DNA of 16,050 bases from an uncultured Caulobacterales bacterium (GTDB lineage: Bacteria; Pseudomonadota; Alphaproteobacteria; Caulobacterales; Maricaulaceae), in NCBI GenBank assembly GCA_937981945.1, contig CALJNJ010000293.1, positions 1 through 16,050 on the forward strand. The letters are read 5' to 3'. Below, piece after piece: positions 1-6,778 of the stretch. Under the pieces are notes generated by a model. It worked only from the letters and a program-made list of their open reading frames with translations. It made no database searches and was not told the origin of the DNA. The position numbers and the translations under genes were made by a program. Within the stretch, counting starts at the first letter, position 1. Every line of letters begins with the position of its first letter.

Positions 1-169
1 TGCTTACGGGTTTAACGATGAAGATAAAGCCGGCACTTTGGAGGCCGGCAAGCGCGCGGACTTTGTCGTCTTATCTGCCGACCCGAGACACGTCCCGCCG
101 GCGGATCTTATGGACATCCAAGTTCTGAAAACCGTCATCGATGGCAGCACCGTCTATGATGCGGAGTAG
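1..169 (+). CDS. Amidohydrolase, YtcJ-like (3' end only)
   Basis: The frame that starts at base 2 stays open to TAG at 167-169 and gives the last 55 residues of a protein truncated by the window edge. The segment 'GTLEAGKRADFVVLSADP' is the typical C-terminal strand of metal-dependent amidohydrolases, where the chain returns to the small beta-sandwich beside the TIM barrel. The following 'VPPADLMDIQVLKTVIDGSTVY' matches the tail of the YtcJ/amidohydrolase-3 group, which hydrolyses amide or formyl groups on small substrates. The catalytic residues lie upstream, outside the window, so substrate and metal content cannot be judged. A second, only distantly similar amidohydrolase lies at 13254. 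Family assignment is firm; the subgroup is likely. Confidence 0.85.
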   Translation, partial: AYGFNDEDKAGTLEAGKRADFVVLSADPRHVPPADLMDIQVLKTVIDGSTVYDAE

Positions 170-266
170 CCTGGCGCGCGATGCGAAATTCACTTTCCGG
201 CGATTCAGAGATTTGCTGATATGCAGGGTGGCTTGCTTTGAGCTAAAAGCGCCATGATTTCGACAT

Positions 267-1154
267 TCAATTTAAAACAAATTTTGTAAGATCAGAAACA
301 TATTCATCGGTACGTTCAAGGTGTGGAAAATGCCCGCATCCCTGATATTTTATCAATGAAGCCTGGGGAACCGTATCCGTGATCCCGTTGAAATCCGTAT
401 GTCGATGCGAGTAATCGGTATCCCCATAGATCATGAGAGTCGGCGCCGACGCACCCAGCATTGCCTCATTCGGCGTGCGTTCAGCGCCTTGGACGATGCT
501 TGATAAGCAAAAACAACCTCCTGATTTCATATTTTCCAATGCGATTTTGGTCATTGGATCTTTGTGTTCGCTGGGTCTTGGCAGTGACATTGAAAACCAA
601 CGATCAGCCAGAGTTTTAGCAGAAATTTTTCCTAATATTTGCCCGATATATGGGATGCGTAGCGGCGCTGGGATATTATGACCGGTCCAATCACGCATGG
701 CGGCTACGGAAGGGATTTGTGCGAGAGCCAAGTGACTGACGCGGTTCGGAAATCGCGCGGCGAAATTCATGGCATGCATTCCATTGACGCAGGTAAACGC
801 AAGCGCCGCCTTTTCCACGTCAAGTTCGTCCATAAGTTCCAATATCATGTCGGCAGTTTCGCCAATCTTGAAACCATATTGGGCGGACGGGTATGAAAAG
901 CCAGACCCCGGCATTTCAAAGCAAATAACGCGAAATGATTGGGAGAGCTGCTCGATTAACGCCAAATGATGCTCTATGACGCAGGGTGCATCAGGCGTTG
1001 TTATGACGACGGGTTTATCGCTGTCTGTATCGACAAACCGGATAAACCCGGCCCGCGTTTCTATATAGCCATAAGCCCCGCCGGCGCTGCCCGTTTTCCT
1101 TTTCTTTTTTCGGTTAAGTGAAGAAAGAATTGTATCTACCGCCGTGCCTGTCAT
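267..1154 (-). CDS. Alpha/beta hydrolase with Cys at the nucleophile position
   Basis: A 295-residue alpha/beta-hydrolase-fold protein without a signal peptide. Visible landmarks are the 'MPGSGFSYP' strand-loop (81-89), the elbow region 'LAFTCVNGMHAMNFAARFPNRV' in two parts (118-125 and 126-139), the acid loop 'MIYGDTDYSH' (241-250, Asp245 or Asp247) and the catalytic His in 'GCGHFPHLE' (His275). The usual G-x-S-x-G is absent. Aligned on the downstream FPNRV, the nucleophile position falls on Cys122 in F-T-C-V-N-G. Cys nucleophiles are known in dienelactone hydrolases, but the flanking glycines are also altered here, so activity could be unusual or lost. The N-terminus has a basic patch (NRKKKRK, 14-20). 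GGGAG lies about 8 bases before the ATG. The membrane-protein gene ends 24 bases upstream, so the two are probably cotranscribed. Substrate unknown. Confidence 0.88.
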   Translation of the reverse strand: MTGTAVDTILSSLNRKKKRKTGSAGGAYGYIETRAGFIRFVDTDSDKPVVITTPDAPCVIEHHLALIEQLSQSFRVICFEMPGSGFSYPSAQYGFKIGETADMILELMDELDVEKAALAFTCVNGMHAMNFAARFPNRVSHLALAQIPSVAAMRDWTGHNIPAPLRIPYIGQILGKISAKTLADRWFSMSLPRPSEHKDPMTKIALENMKSGGCFCLSSIVQGAERTPNEAMLGASAPTLMIYGDTDYSHRHTDFNGITDTVPQASLIKYQGCGHFPHLERTDEYVSDLTKFVLN

Positions 1155-1178
1155 ATGTTAACTCCCGTACTCGCCTTC

Positions 1179-1904
1179 CTATATTCGGATCAGAATATCA
1201 GTGATCACTAAAAGAGCGGCGATCACTCCGAACATCGCCAAGGTCAGCAAACCGCTTCTGAGCCGGGTCACAGCGCCATCTTGGTTGAAGAACCAAAAAT
1301 AAACCCAAAATAAAAATCCGAGAGTCGGGATGATAATGAGCGCGTATAAGGTTGATACAAAGTCTTCACCTTTGGACAGGCGGATTAAATCGAAAACAGC
1401 GGTGGTCAAGATCAGCCAGGAAATCAGCGTGCCGATCACGTAAAAGGCGGCGCGCAGACTGACCCGAAGGGACCAGTTCGGCGGCGCCCAACGCTTGACG
1501 ACCAATCCTAAAATGCCCAATGCCACGGCCGTGCCGTAAAGGGGCATAATGGTTGCGATAAGTTTCCAAACATCCCCGTCGGCCGCGGCGGATTGCACGG
1601 CGACAGCCAGGTCAGGTCCGATATAGGACCCGTTATAATTCAAGGTCTCAGGTGTTGAGAGTAAAGCCGCCAAGATCAAGGAGACCATGATTGTCAGCAC
1701 AAAATAGGCGCCGGGCGCCAGTAACATGCCCTTACGCCCGTCAGGATCATCGCGGTCCAATAAAGGCGCTAATCGCCACGGCTTGAAGATGCAGGTTAAA
1801 AATGTCGGCACCACAGCGATCACAGCAATGGCGAAATTGGTCACCAGCTTATCTAGCCCGCCAATGGCATTGGGCTTTTCTAAATCTATGCTAGGCCCGG
1901 ACAT
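1179..1904 (-). CDS. Polytopic membrane protein, possibly YIP1-like
   Basis: A 241-residue inner-membrane protein of unknown function. Hydrophobic segments suggest six helices at roughly 19-38, 62-83, 113-136, 148-173, 183-205 and 215-237. The soluble N-terminus leads into 'CIFKPWRLAPLL' and the acidic loop 'DRDDPDGRKG' before helix two. The arrangement resembles YIP1-type bacterial membrane proteins, but I cannot confirm that family by eye. The open frame extends to 1958, but I chose the inner ATG at 1904 because GGGGAG sits 6-8 bases before it and a TTGCTA/GATAGT promoter covers the longer start. It is the first gene of a two-gene unit with the alpha/beta hydrolase 24 bases downstream. The hydrolase may act on a lipid or membrane-derived compound, but that is only an inference from the pairing. 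Confidence 0.8.
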   Translation of the reverse strand: MSGPSIDLEKPNAIGGLDKLVTNFAIAVIAVVPTFLTCIFKPWRLAPLLDRDDPDGRKGMLLAPGAYFVLTIMVSLILAALLSTPETLNYNGSYIGPDLAVAVQSAAADGDVWKLIATIMPLYGTAVALGILGLVVKRWAPPNWSLRVSLRAAFYVIGTLISWLILTTAVFDLIRLSKGEDFVSTLYALIIIPTLGFLFWVYFWFFNQDGAVTRLRSGLLTLAMFGVIAALLVITDILIRI

Positions 1905-1929
1905 ATCGCTCTCCCCATCAATCGGTTTT

Positions 1930-1958
1930 ACTATCAAAGAATTTTCCGGGATTAGCAA
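1930..1958 (-). promoter_or_regulatory. Promoter of the membrane protein/hydrolase unit
   Basis: On the minus strand TTGCTA (1958-1953) and GATAGT (1935-1930) are separated by exactly 17 bases, a sigma-70-type arrangement. The expected transcript start near 1923 leaves about 19 bases of leader holding the GGGGAG ribosome site of the ATG at 1904. This supports the shorter start of that gene. It lies back to back with the plus-strand promoter at 1999-2027. Confidence 0.5.
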
Positions 1959-1998
1959 TTAAATCCTGTTTCGATTGAGCTGCGGCGGTAAGCGATAC

Positions 1999-2027
1999 TT
2001 GCTCCGGCAAACGGTCTTAACTAGATT
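1999..2027 (+). promoter_or_regulatory. Promoter placing the transcript start on the MORN gene ATG
   Basis: TTGCTC (1999-2004) and TAGATT (2022-2027) are spaced by 17 bases. Six bases separate the -10 box from the ATG at 2034, so the predicted first transcribed base is the A of the start codon. No Shine-Dalgarno sequence is present before that ATG. Together these suggest a leaderless mRNA. Confidence 0.5.
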
Positions 2028-2033
2028 GTTTCC

Positions 2034-2555
2034 ATGTCAGATAAAAACATCGAAACTGAAATCATCCATTATGATGACGGGCGGCGAGGGGAGTTTCAAT
2101 CTCTGAACGGTATGCGCCATGGTAGCCGGACTGTGTTTAACCCTGACGGCGCTAAATCATGGCAGGACTTTTATGTTATGGACGTTCAGTCGGGCCCCGA
2201 CCGGCGCTGGTATGAAAACAGGCAAATTGAATATGAACGCAATTTTGAGAACGGCGAGCTGCACGGTTCCTGGATCACATGGCATATGAACGGACAGATC
2301 AAAAGCGAGGCTCATTTTGAAAACGGTGAGCAATGCGGCGAGGCCCGGTGGTATACGACCTGCGGAGATCTTCTGGCCGAGATGGTCATCTCCCGGGACG
2401 GCAAGCGCCACGGCTCGCAAATTGCCGAATTTATGACACAGGCGGGCAAAGGCGATCTCAGGCTCGGTATCGCGACCTATGACCATGGAGAGTATCAAGG
2501 CTGCGTTTTCTTTGACGACCTTCCCGAAGGGTATTCTGTAGGCCGGCCGGCGTGA
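2034..2555 (+). CDS. MORN-type repeat protein (YwqK-like)
   Basis: A 173-residue soluble protein built from MORN-2-type repeats of about 23 residues. The clearest copies are 'NGELHGSWITWHMNG' (73-87) and 'NGEQCGEARWYTTCG' (97-111), flanked by degenerate copies at 25-39 ('NGMRHGSRTVFNPDG') and 123-127 ('GKRHG'). Such repeats form beta-hairpin stacks that act as binding scaffolds. The group includes proteins annotated as YwqK-type antitoxins, but no toxin partner is visible here, so I do not assign that role. The start is the ATG at 2034, which has a promoter immediately upstream but no ribosome site. Its last four bases overlap the GTG start of the acetyltransferase (GTGA), indicating translational coupling. 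Fold confident, function unknown. Confidence 0.85.
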   Translation: MSDKNIETEIIHYDDGRRGEFQSLNGMRHGSRTVFNPDGAKSWQDFYVMDVQSGPDRRWYENRQIEYERNFENGELHGSWITWHMNGQIKSEAHFENGEQCGEARWYTTCGDLLAEMVISRDGKRHGSQIAEFMTQAGKGDLRLGIATYDHGEYQGCVFFDDLPEGYSVGRPA

Positions 2556-3019
2556 CTGTAAGGCCCTATGTGCCGGAAGATGCGCCGCAGATTGCGGATG
2601 TGTTTCGTCGATCCGTGCTGGGATTGGGCCGGCGGTTTTACAGCGATCAACAAGTCATTGCCTGGGCAGCGCGCGGACCGACGCCTGAACAGGTTTTGAC
2701 CAGAAATAAAGATGGGCGTCTGACCTTGGTCAGTATTGACGATCCGGGCGGCATTACGGCCTACGCAGAGTTGGAGCCGGATGGTCATATTGACCAAGTC
2801 TATGCTTTGCCCGAAGTTGCGGGCTCTGGTGTCACCGCCCGGCTCTATAATGAGCTGGAGAAAACTGCGCGCCGTATGGGGATTAAAAAACTATATACGG
2901 AAGCCAGCGAGGGCGCGCTTCGGTTTTTCCTGAAAAAAGGATTTACCAAAGGTTCGCGCCGCGATTTCGAAATCGACGGCGTCGCTATTCACAATTATCA
3001 AATGGACAAAGCCTTGTGA
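2552..3019 (+). CDS. GNAT-family N-acetyltransferase
   Basis: A 155-residue single-domain GNAT enzyme, expected to transfer acetyl from acetyl-CoA to a primary amine in the cytoplasm. The opening 'VRPYVPEDAPQIADVFRRSV' is the usual first strand and helix. 'QVYALPEVAGSGVTARLYNE' (about 87-106) holds the acetyl-CoA pyrophosphate loop in the form V-A-G-S-G-V. 'ALRFFLKKGF' (about 127-136) is the conserved motif B segment ending at the bulky aromatic. It resembles the small PhnO/ElaA-like stand-alone acetyltransferases, and the acceptor cannot be predicted. The GTG start at 2552 overlaps the stop of the MORN-repeat gene by four bases (GTGA), so the two are probably cotranslated. A strong promoter for the next gene begins two bases after its stop codon. 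Confidence 0.92.
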   Translation: MTVRPYVPEDAPQIADVFRRSVLGLGRRFYSDQQVIAWAARGPTPEQVLTRNKDGRLTLVSIDDPGGITAYAELEPDGHIDQVYALPEVAGSGVTARLYNELEKTARRMGIKKLYTEASEGALRFFLKKGFTKGSRRDFEIDGVAIHNYQMDKAL

Positions 3020-3020
3020 C

Positions 3021-3049
3021 TTGACTCCTTCGGTCTACATATGTATAGA
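3021..3049 (+). promoter_or_regulatory. Sigma-70-type promoter of the DUF4419 gene
   Basis: TTGACT (3021-3026) and TATAGA (3044-3049) are separated by 17 bases, the best promoter match in the window. A perfect ten-base palindrome, TAGAATTCTA (3046-3055), overlaps the -10 box and the expected start near 3056 and could be an operator half. Because the promoter covers the upstream in-frame ATG at 3041, that codon cannot be the translation start from this promoter. Confidence 0.65.
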
Positions 3050-3085
3050 ATTCTACAAATACATAGATGGGCGCGTGAGGAAGGT

Positions 3086-4369
3086 ATGATGTTCAGTCGA
3101 CGTGCACTTTTGGCGGGAGGGCTTGCCTCTGCTGCCATTATTCGATTCCCGGGGATTACGGATATCGCCCACGCGCAGAACGCGGCGGGTATACCGTCAG
3201 TGACGTTCAAAGTTGACGATGTGAAGCCGGGCACGCAGAAATTCCCTCTGAGCCCGGTTAAAACAGCGATTGAAGGCATATTGGGCGCCAAAACGCCTTT
3301 GGAGAGCTGGAGCCATGATACGGCCGGGCTAATCGGGAGTCCAAATACCCATCCGTTTTTGATGGCGGTAACCACGGCTTATCATCAACATTTACCCATC
3401 ACATTATCTCCTGACATAATCTGGCTGCAAATCCTGCAGGGTCTCGCACAGCATGTGAATGCTAATGACGAAAAATTGCGTCACCAATTTGTGGCTCATG
3501 AGGGAAAGAAGCTGATCGCCATCCGCCGGGATCACTTTGTGAAAGGTAATCCCAAAAATGATTGGGAAGGGGTCTTCACCGAGTTTTCCGCGAAAATGGC
3601 GCCTTATATGAAAGCTGAAACCCACAAGATAATTACAAACCGGTACAGCACGACGGGGCCGGTTGAGTCGGCGGCTATGAATGTGGCTCTGATGGACGCC
3701 ATGCAAAATTATTTTACTTTTGTATCTATGACGGCATGCGGTTTTCCTTATGTAACGCTGGAAGGATCGCAGGATGATTGGAAGGCGCTCAGAAACAGAG
3801 CCTCGCAGCTATCTCAATTTGATCTGGAATGGTGGACGAAACACCTCTTGCCGGTGCTCGATCAGTTTGTGGAAACGAGCGCCGGGCGCCCCAACAAAGA
3901 TTTCTGGTGCAATTTTTATAAATTGAGATCGCAGGGCAGCGGGCAGGCCTATATCCATGGTCATGTGATTGTGTTCTTTCCCTATTTCGGCAAGCACAGT
4001 CCGGGCAAGGATGATCTGGTAGAAAATTATGAGATTTATATTCGCGGGCGAAACAGGGGCAGGAAGTCGGAAGAACAAATACAGGCGGAAATCAAAAAAT
4101 TTGCGGGCGGTCTTAAGGAAGATGAGGGCTTGCTGGCAGGGTCCCTACGGCGCAATCCGTTTATGGGCCGGACGGATATGACCCGGATGGAGGGCATGAC
4201 CACAGCTGATATATCCGCAAAACTCAATAAGGCCCCAATGATTTGGGACTATTTCGGTAAACCTTATCAGATGGAATTACTCTCAGGCTTTATCGGCGCA
4301 ACCCAAGATCCTAAAACCTTGTCCATTCGTCCAAAAATCGGGTGGGCTATAAGAGAGCGCCCGGTTTAG
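3086..4369 (+). CDS. DUF4419 protein with Tat signal peptide
   Basis: A 427-residue protein with an N-terminal twin-arginine signal: 'SRRALLAGGLASAA' at 4-17, with probable cleavage after 'AHA' at 28-30. This predicts export of a folded protein, possibly with a bound cofactor. The rest (about 75-420) matches DUF4419 as I remember it: 'HPFLMAVTTAYHQHLPITLS' (89-108), 'PDIIWLQILQGLAQHVNAN' (109-127), 'ALMDAMQNYF' (201-210), 'TACGFPYVTLEGSQDDW' (216-232), 'FWCNFYK' (273-279) and 'FFPYFGK' (297-303). The family's biochemical role is unknown. Conserved His, Asp and Trp residues are many, but no catalytic motif is established. I chose 3086 (3089 is equally possible) because GAGGAAGG lies at 3077-3084 and the promoter covers the longer start at 3041. 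It appears to be a single-gene unit. Confidence 0.9.
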   Translation: MMFSRRALLAGGLASAAIIRFPGITDIAHAQNAAGIPSVTFKVDDVKPGTQKFPLSPVKTAIEGILGAKTPLESWSHDTAGLIGSPNTHPFLMAVTTAYHQHLPITLSPDIIWLQILQGLAQHVNANDEKLRHQFVAHEGKKLIAIRRDHFVKGNPKNDWEGVFTEFSAKMAPYMKAETHKIITNRYSTTGPVESAAMNVALMDAMQNYFTFVSMTACGFPYVTLEGSQDDWKALRNRASQLSQFDLEWWTKHLLPVLDQFVETSAGRPNKDFWCNFYKLRSQGSGQAYIHGHVIVFFPYFGKHSPGKDDLVENYEIYIRGRNRGRKSEEQIQAEIKKFAGGLKEDEGLLAGSLRRNPFMGRTDMTRMEGMTTADISAKLNKAPMIWDYFGKPYQMELLSGFIGATQDPKTLSIRPKIGWAIRERPV

Positions 4370-4411
4370 CTCTGCCGATCTGTCGGTTTAGAATGCCGCG
4401 CATTGCCGCGC

Positions 4412-4440
4412 TTGATTATCGTTTGGAATAAATCTACTTT
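4412..4440 (+). promoter_or_regulatory. Promoter immediately before the LytTR gene
   Basis: TTGATT (4412-4417) and TACTTT (4435-4440) are spaced by 17 bases. The -10 box ends eight bases before the ATG at 4449, so the transcript should begin on or within a few bases of the start codon. No Shine-Dalgarno sequence with normal spacing is present. This favours ATG 4449 over the in-frame TTG at 4440, which lies inside the -10 box. Confidence 0.5.
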
Positions 4441-4448
4441 TGCGGGCA

Positions 4449-5231
4449 ATGACCGGAAAAACTATTCATGTGCCGACCACGGTTTGGACCTCTGCAATCA
4501 AGGCCGGCCTTCTGTTCCTTGTCTGCTTACTTGTCGGATTTATCATCAGCTTTTTCTCGCCTCGTGTGACTCTAATAATGGAGCCTTTGGAGCGATTGGA
4601 GTTTTGGATTTATCTGAGCGTGATCGGCGGGATCGGCATTTTTGCAACTGATTTTATTTTGGAAAAATTGCCGGCGAAATGGCCTGGCATTGTCAATGCG
4701 TTTGCGCAAACAGCCGGCGGGACGATCGCTGTTTTAATCCCGCTTTATGCATATTATCATCCCGAGGATTTACCGAGCGTCGGCACCACCGTCCTGTTTG
4801 TTTGGTTTGTCATGATTTTAATCGTGGCCATGGCGACTGTCCTATGGGGGCTCAAATCATCGATGCCGATTGCGGAAGGAGCGCCGGCGGCGTCCCTTGA
4901 AAATAATTTGAATAACCCCGCCAAAATTCTGGAACGATTACCGGTGCATTTACAATCCTCCGAGCTCTATGCTCTGTCGGCCGAAGACCATTATGTGCGG
5001 GTCTATACTTCCAAAGGTGAAGATCTTATTTTGATGCGATTATCCGACGCCGTCACAGAGACCGGTTCATTCGAAGGCCTGCAAGTGCACCGCTCTTGGT
5101 GGGTCGCAAAAGACGCCGTTAAAAAGATTACAACCAAAGGACGGACGGCTGAAATTGCTCTGTCCAATGATGTAATTGCGCCGGTCAGCCGAAATTCGCT
5201 TAAAACCCTGCGCGAAGCAGGATGGGTATAG
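4449..5231 (+). CDS. Membrane-anchored LytTR DNA-binding protein
   Basis: A 260-residue regulator with four hydrophobic segments (about 18-36, 52-69, 83-102, 113-134) followed by a cytoplasmic C-terminal LytTR domain (about 160-258). LytTR signatures are 'LYALSAEDHYVRVYT' (173-187), 'GLQVHRSWWVAKDAV' (210-224) and the terminal 'PVSRNSLKTLREAG' (245-258). The known role of this beta-strand-rich domain is binding promoter DNA. There is no receiver or kinase domain, so the membrane part probably senses the signal directly or sequesters the DNA-binding part. LytTR sites are short imperfect repeats, and I cannot name its targets. It stands between the DUF4419 and DUF6624 genes on the same strand, with its own promoter and a predicted leaderless start. 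ATG 4449 was chosen over TTG 4440 for that reason. Confidence 0.9.
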   Translation: MTGKTIHVPTTVWTSAIKAGLLFLVCLLVGFIISFFSPRVTLIMEPLERLEFWIYLSVIGGIGIFATDFILEKLPAKWPGIVNAFAQTAGGTIAVLIPLYAYYHPEDLPSVGTTVLFVWFVMILIVAMATVLWGLKSSMPIAEGAPAASLENNLNNPAKILERLPVHLQSSELYALSAEDHYVRVYTSKGEDLILMRLSDAVTETGSFEGLQVHRSWWVAKDAVKKITTKGRTAEIALSNDVIAPVSRNSLKTLREAGWV

Positions 5232-5368
5232 TCCTCCTTCGTCCATTGGCGCTTCGTTAACGGGCAAAATGTCCATTTGGCGTATCCTGACGCCCTCTGA
5301 CGCATTTGAGTTTTTCAAACGGGTTTTTCTGTTTTTCCATAAGGCTGACTTTTACAAAGGAGGCCAAA

Positions 5369-6352
5369 ATGGCATTTATAAAACTCGGCTTCGCAGCTGC
5401 TCTATCTTTGACGACAGTGCTTGTGCAGGCGTGCGGGAGCGTGACAGCCGGTGAGTTAACACCTGAGCTTAACGCGGAGCCTGCAGATTTTGAGGCATTG
5501 CAAAAATCCCCCGATCTGGCCCGCAAATTTGACTATTGCAACTGGGCGTTTGAGCTAGGCGGAAAGACGCAGGATTTGCCTGATTATGATGCGCTGCTTG
5601 ACCGTGAAACGACGACCTTGTCGCCCAAGGCTTGGCGGGCGACGGCTTTGGTAGAGGGAGGGACGCAAATTGCGCGAAACGCAAAATCCGAAAAAGCGTG
5701 CCGCAGCGCCTTTAAAAAGGGGACAAAGTCATTCGACAAACAAATGCAAAAATCCCTCGCCAAGCATAAATCCATGGCGAAATATGACAAAAGCGATGAC
5801 CCGGCGATCGCGTCCGTCCAAGCCGATCTCGCCAATTACTGGATCGAAGACCAAGCGGCGCGGCGGGTTTATATTGCTTCACGAACCGATGATAAAACAG
5901 GCGCTGAATTTTGGACACGGCGGCTGGCCGCTAATCAGACAGCCTTGGCAGATTCCGGATCGACGGCCTTTATGAAAAACGTGCTCAATGAGTATGACTG
6001 GATTGACCAAAAACGATTTGGAGAGCGCGTCTCTATGGGCGCATGGCTTCTGGTCCAGCACGCCGATGATCATGTAGAGCTGCAAAGGCTCGCTTTGACC
6101 CGTATGGAGCCTTACTTGAAAACAGGGGGCGTGAGCGCGAAAGATTACGCCTATTTATGGGACCGGGTGGCCGTCAATAGCGGTGAAAAACAGCGCTATG
6201 GAACCCAGCCTACTTGGGAGTGCTCAGACGCCGGGCAACTGACATTGCAGCCCATGGAAGACCCTGAGCGGGTCAATGAACGCCGCGCCGAAATGGGCAT
6301 GAGCACGGTCGAACAGAGCCTGGCCGAAATGTCACGGGAAGTGTGCGGTTAG
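5369..6352 (+). CDS. Exported DUF6624-domain protein, putative lipoprotein
   Basis: A 327-residue protein with an N-terminal export signal. The hydrophobic run (7-19) ends in 'VQAC' (Cys22), a near lipobox with Gln at the unusual -2 position. Signal peptidase I cleavage after 'VTA' (25-27) is the alternative. The middle third is charged and lysine-rich. The C-terminal part matches DUF6624 as I know it: 'WLLVQHADDHVELQ' (226-239), 'KDYAYLWDRVAVNSGEKQRY' (258-277), 'GTQ' (278-280) and 'MEDPERVNERRAEMG' (296-310). The family's biochemical function is unknown. The true start is the ATG at 5369: AAAGGAGG lies at 5356-5363, six bases before it, and the longer frame from 5306 has no such site. It is 137 bases downstream of the LytTR gene, far enough for a separate promoter, though I found no convincing one. 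Confidence 0.85.
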   Translation: MAFIKLGFAAALSLTTVLVQACGSVTAGELTPELNAEPADFEALQKSPDLARKFDYCNWAFELGGKTQDLPDYDALLDRETTTLSPKAWRATALVEGGTQIARNAKSEKACRSAFKKGTKSFDKQMQKSLAKHKSMAKYDKSDDPAIASVQADLANYWIEDQAARRVYIASRTDDKTGAEFWTRRLAANQTALADSGSTAFMKNVLNEYDWIDQKRFGERVSMGAWLLVQHADDHVELQRLALTRMEPYLKTGGVSAKDYAYLWDRVAVNSGEKQRYGTQPTWECSDAGQLTLQPMEDPERVNERRAEMGMSTVEQSLAEMSREVCG

Positions 6353-6366
6353 GTTGCCCTGCGCGT

Positions 6367-6774
6367 TCAGCCCTCGGCTCTCCATTTGGAGATGACAATA
6401 AGGGTCAGATAAAAAAAGGTGAAAACAGCCGCTTGTAGGGCCGTCCACCCCCATAGAATCGGCAGATCAAAATGGGGTGCGGCGGTCCCGATGACATGGC
6501 CTAAAAGGGAAAAAGTCATCAGTAACATGACAATTAGAAACATAACGGAACGACCGTCAACCGGTTGATTTTTCACGAGCTTATAGACCCAAATGGCCAG
6601 CCCCAGTGGCACGATCATTGAGACGATATTGACGGCCATCACAAACCCTACATTCAAGCCGTCGACCTCAAAATCTTTGAACTCGTTATATATCAAAGGC
6701 AGGGACAGAAAGAAACACAGCGTACTGATGATCAGTAAAAATTTGGCGGTAATCAATAGTGCATTACGTTGCAC
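6367..6774 (-). CDS. Small four-helix membrane protein
   Basis: A 135-residue protein with four clear transmembrane segments (about 8-29, 41-64, 75-97 and 104-127), short polar loops and a charged C-terminus ('SKWRAEG'). I do not recognise the family. It follows the TonB-dependent receptor: the receptor's TAG ends at 6779 and the GTG start is at 6774, leaving four bases between, so translation is probably coupled through terminating ribosomes. No separate ribosome site is evident. The pairing suggests the two act together, for example as an inner-membrane partner for the compound the receptor imports, but that is inference only. Its stop lies 14 bases from the convergent stop of the DUF6624 gene. 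Confidence 0.75.
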   Translation of the reverse strand: MQRNALLITAKFLLIISTLCFFLSLPLIYNEFKDFEVDGLNVGFVMAVNIVSMIVPLGLAIWVYKLVKNQPVDGRSVMFLIVMLLMTFSLLGHVIGTAAPHFDLPILWGWTALQAAVFTFFYLTLIVISKWRAEG

Positions 6775-6778
6775 CGGG

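Noticed and set aside
2157..2797. Two minus-strand frames (2157-2498 and 2495-2797)
   Set aside because: Both are antisense shadows of the MORN and GNAT genes, which have recognisable domains.
3041..3085. Upstream ATG at 3041 as start of the DUF4419 gene
   Set aside because: It lies inside the promoter, lacks a ribosome site and would push the twin-arginine signal inward; ATG 3086/3089 follows GAGGAAGG.
4374..4390. Possible terminator after the DUF4419 gene (CCGA-TCTG-TCGG then TTTA)
   Set aside because: A four-pair stem with three Ts is too weak to call a terminator.
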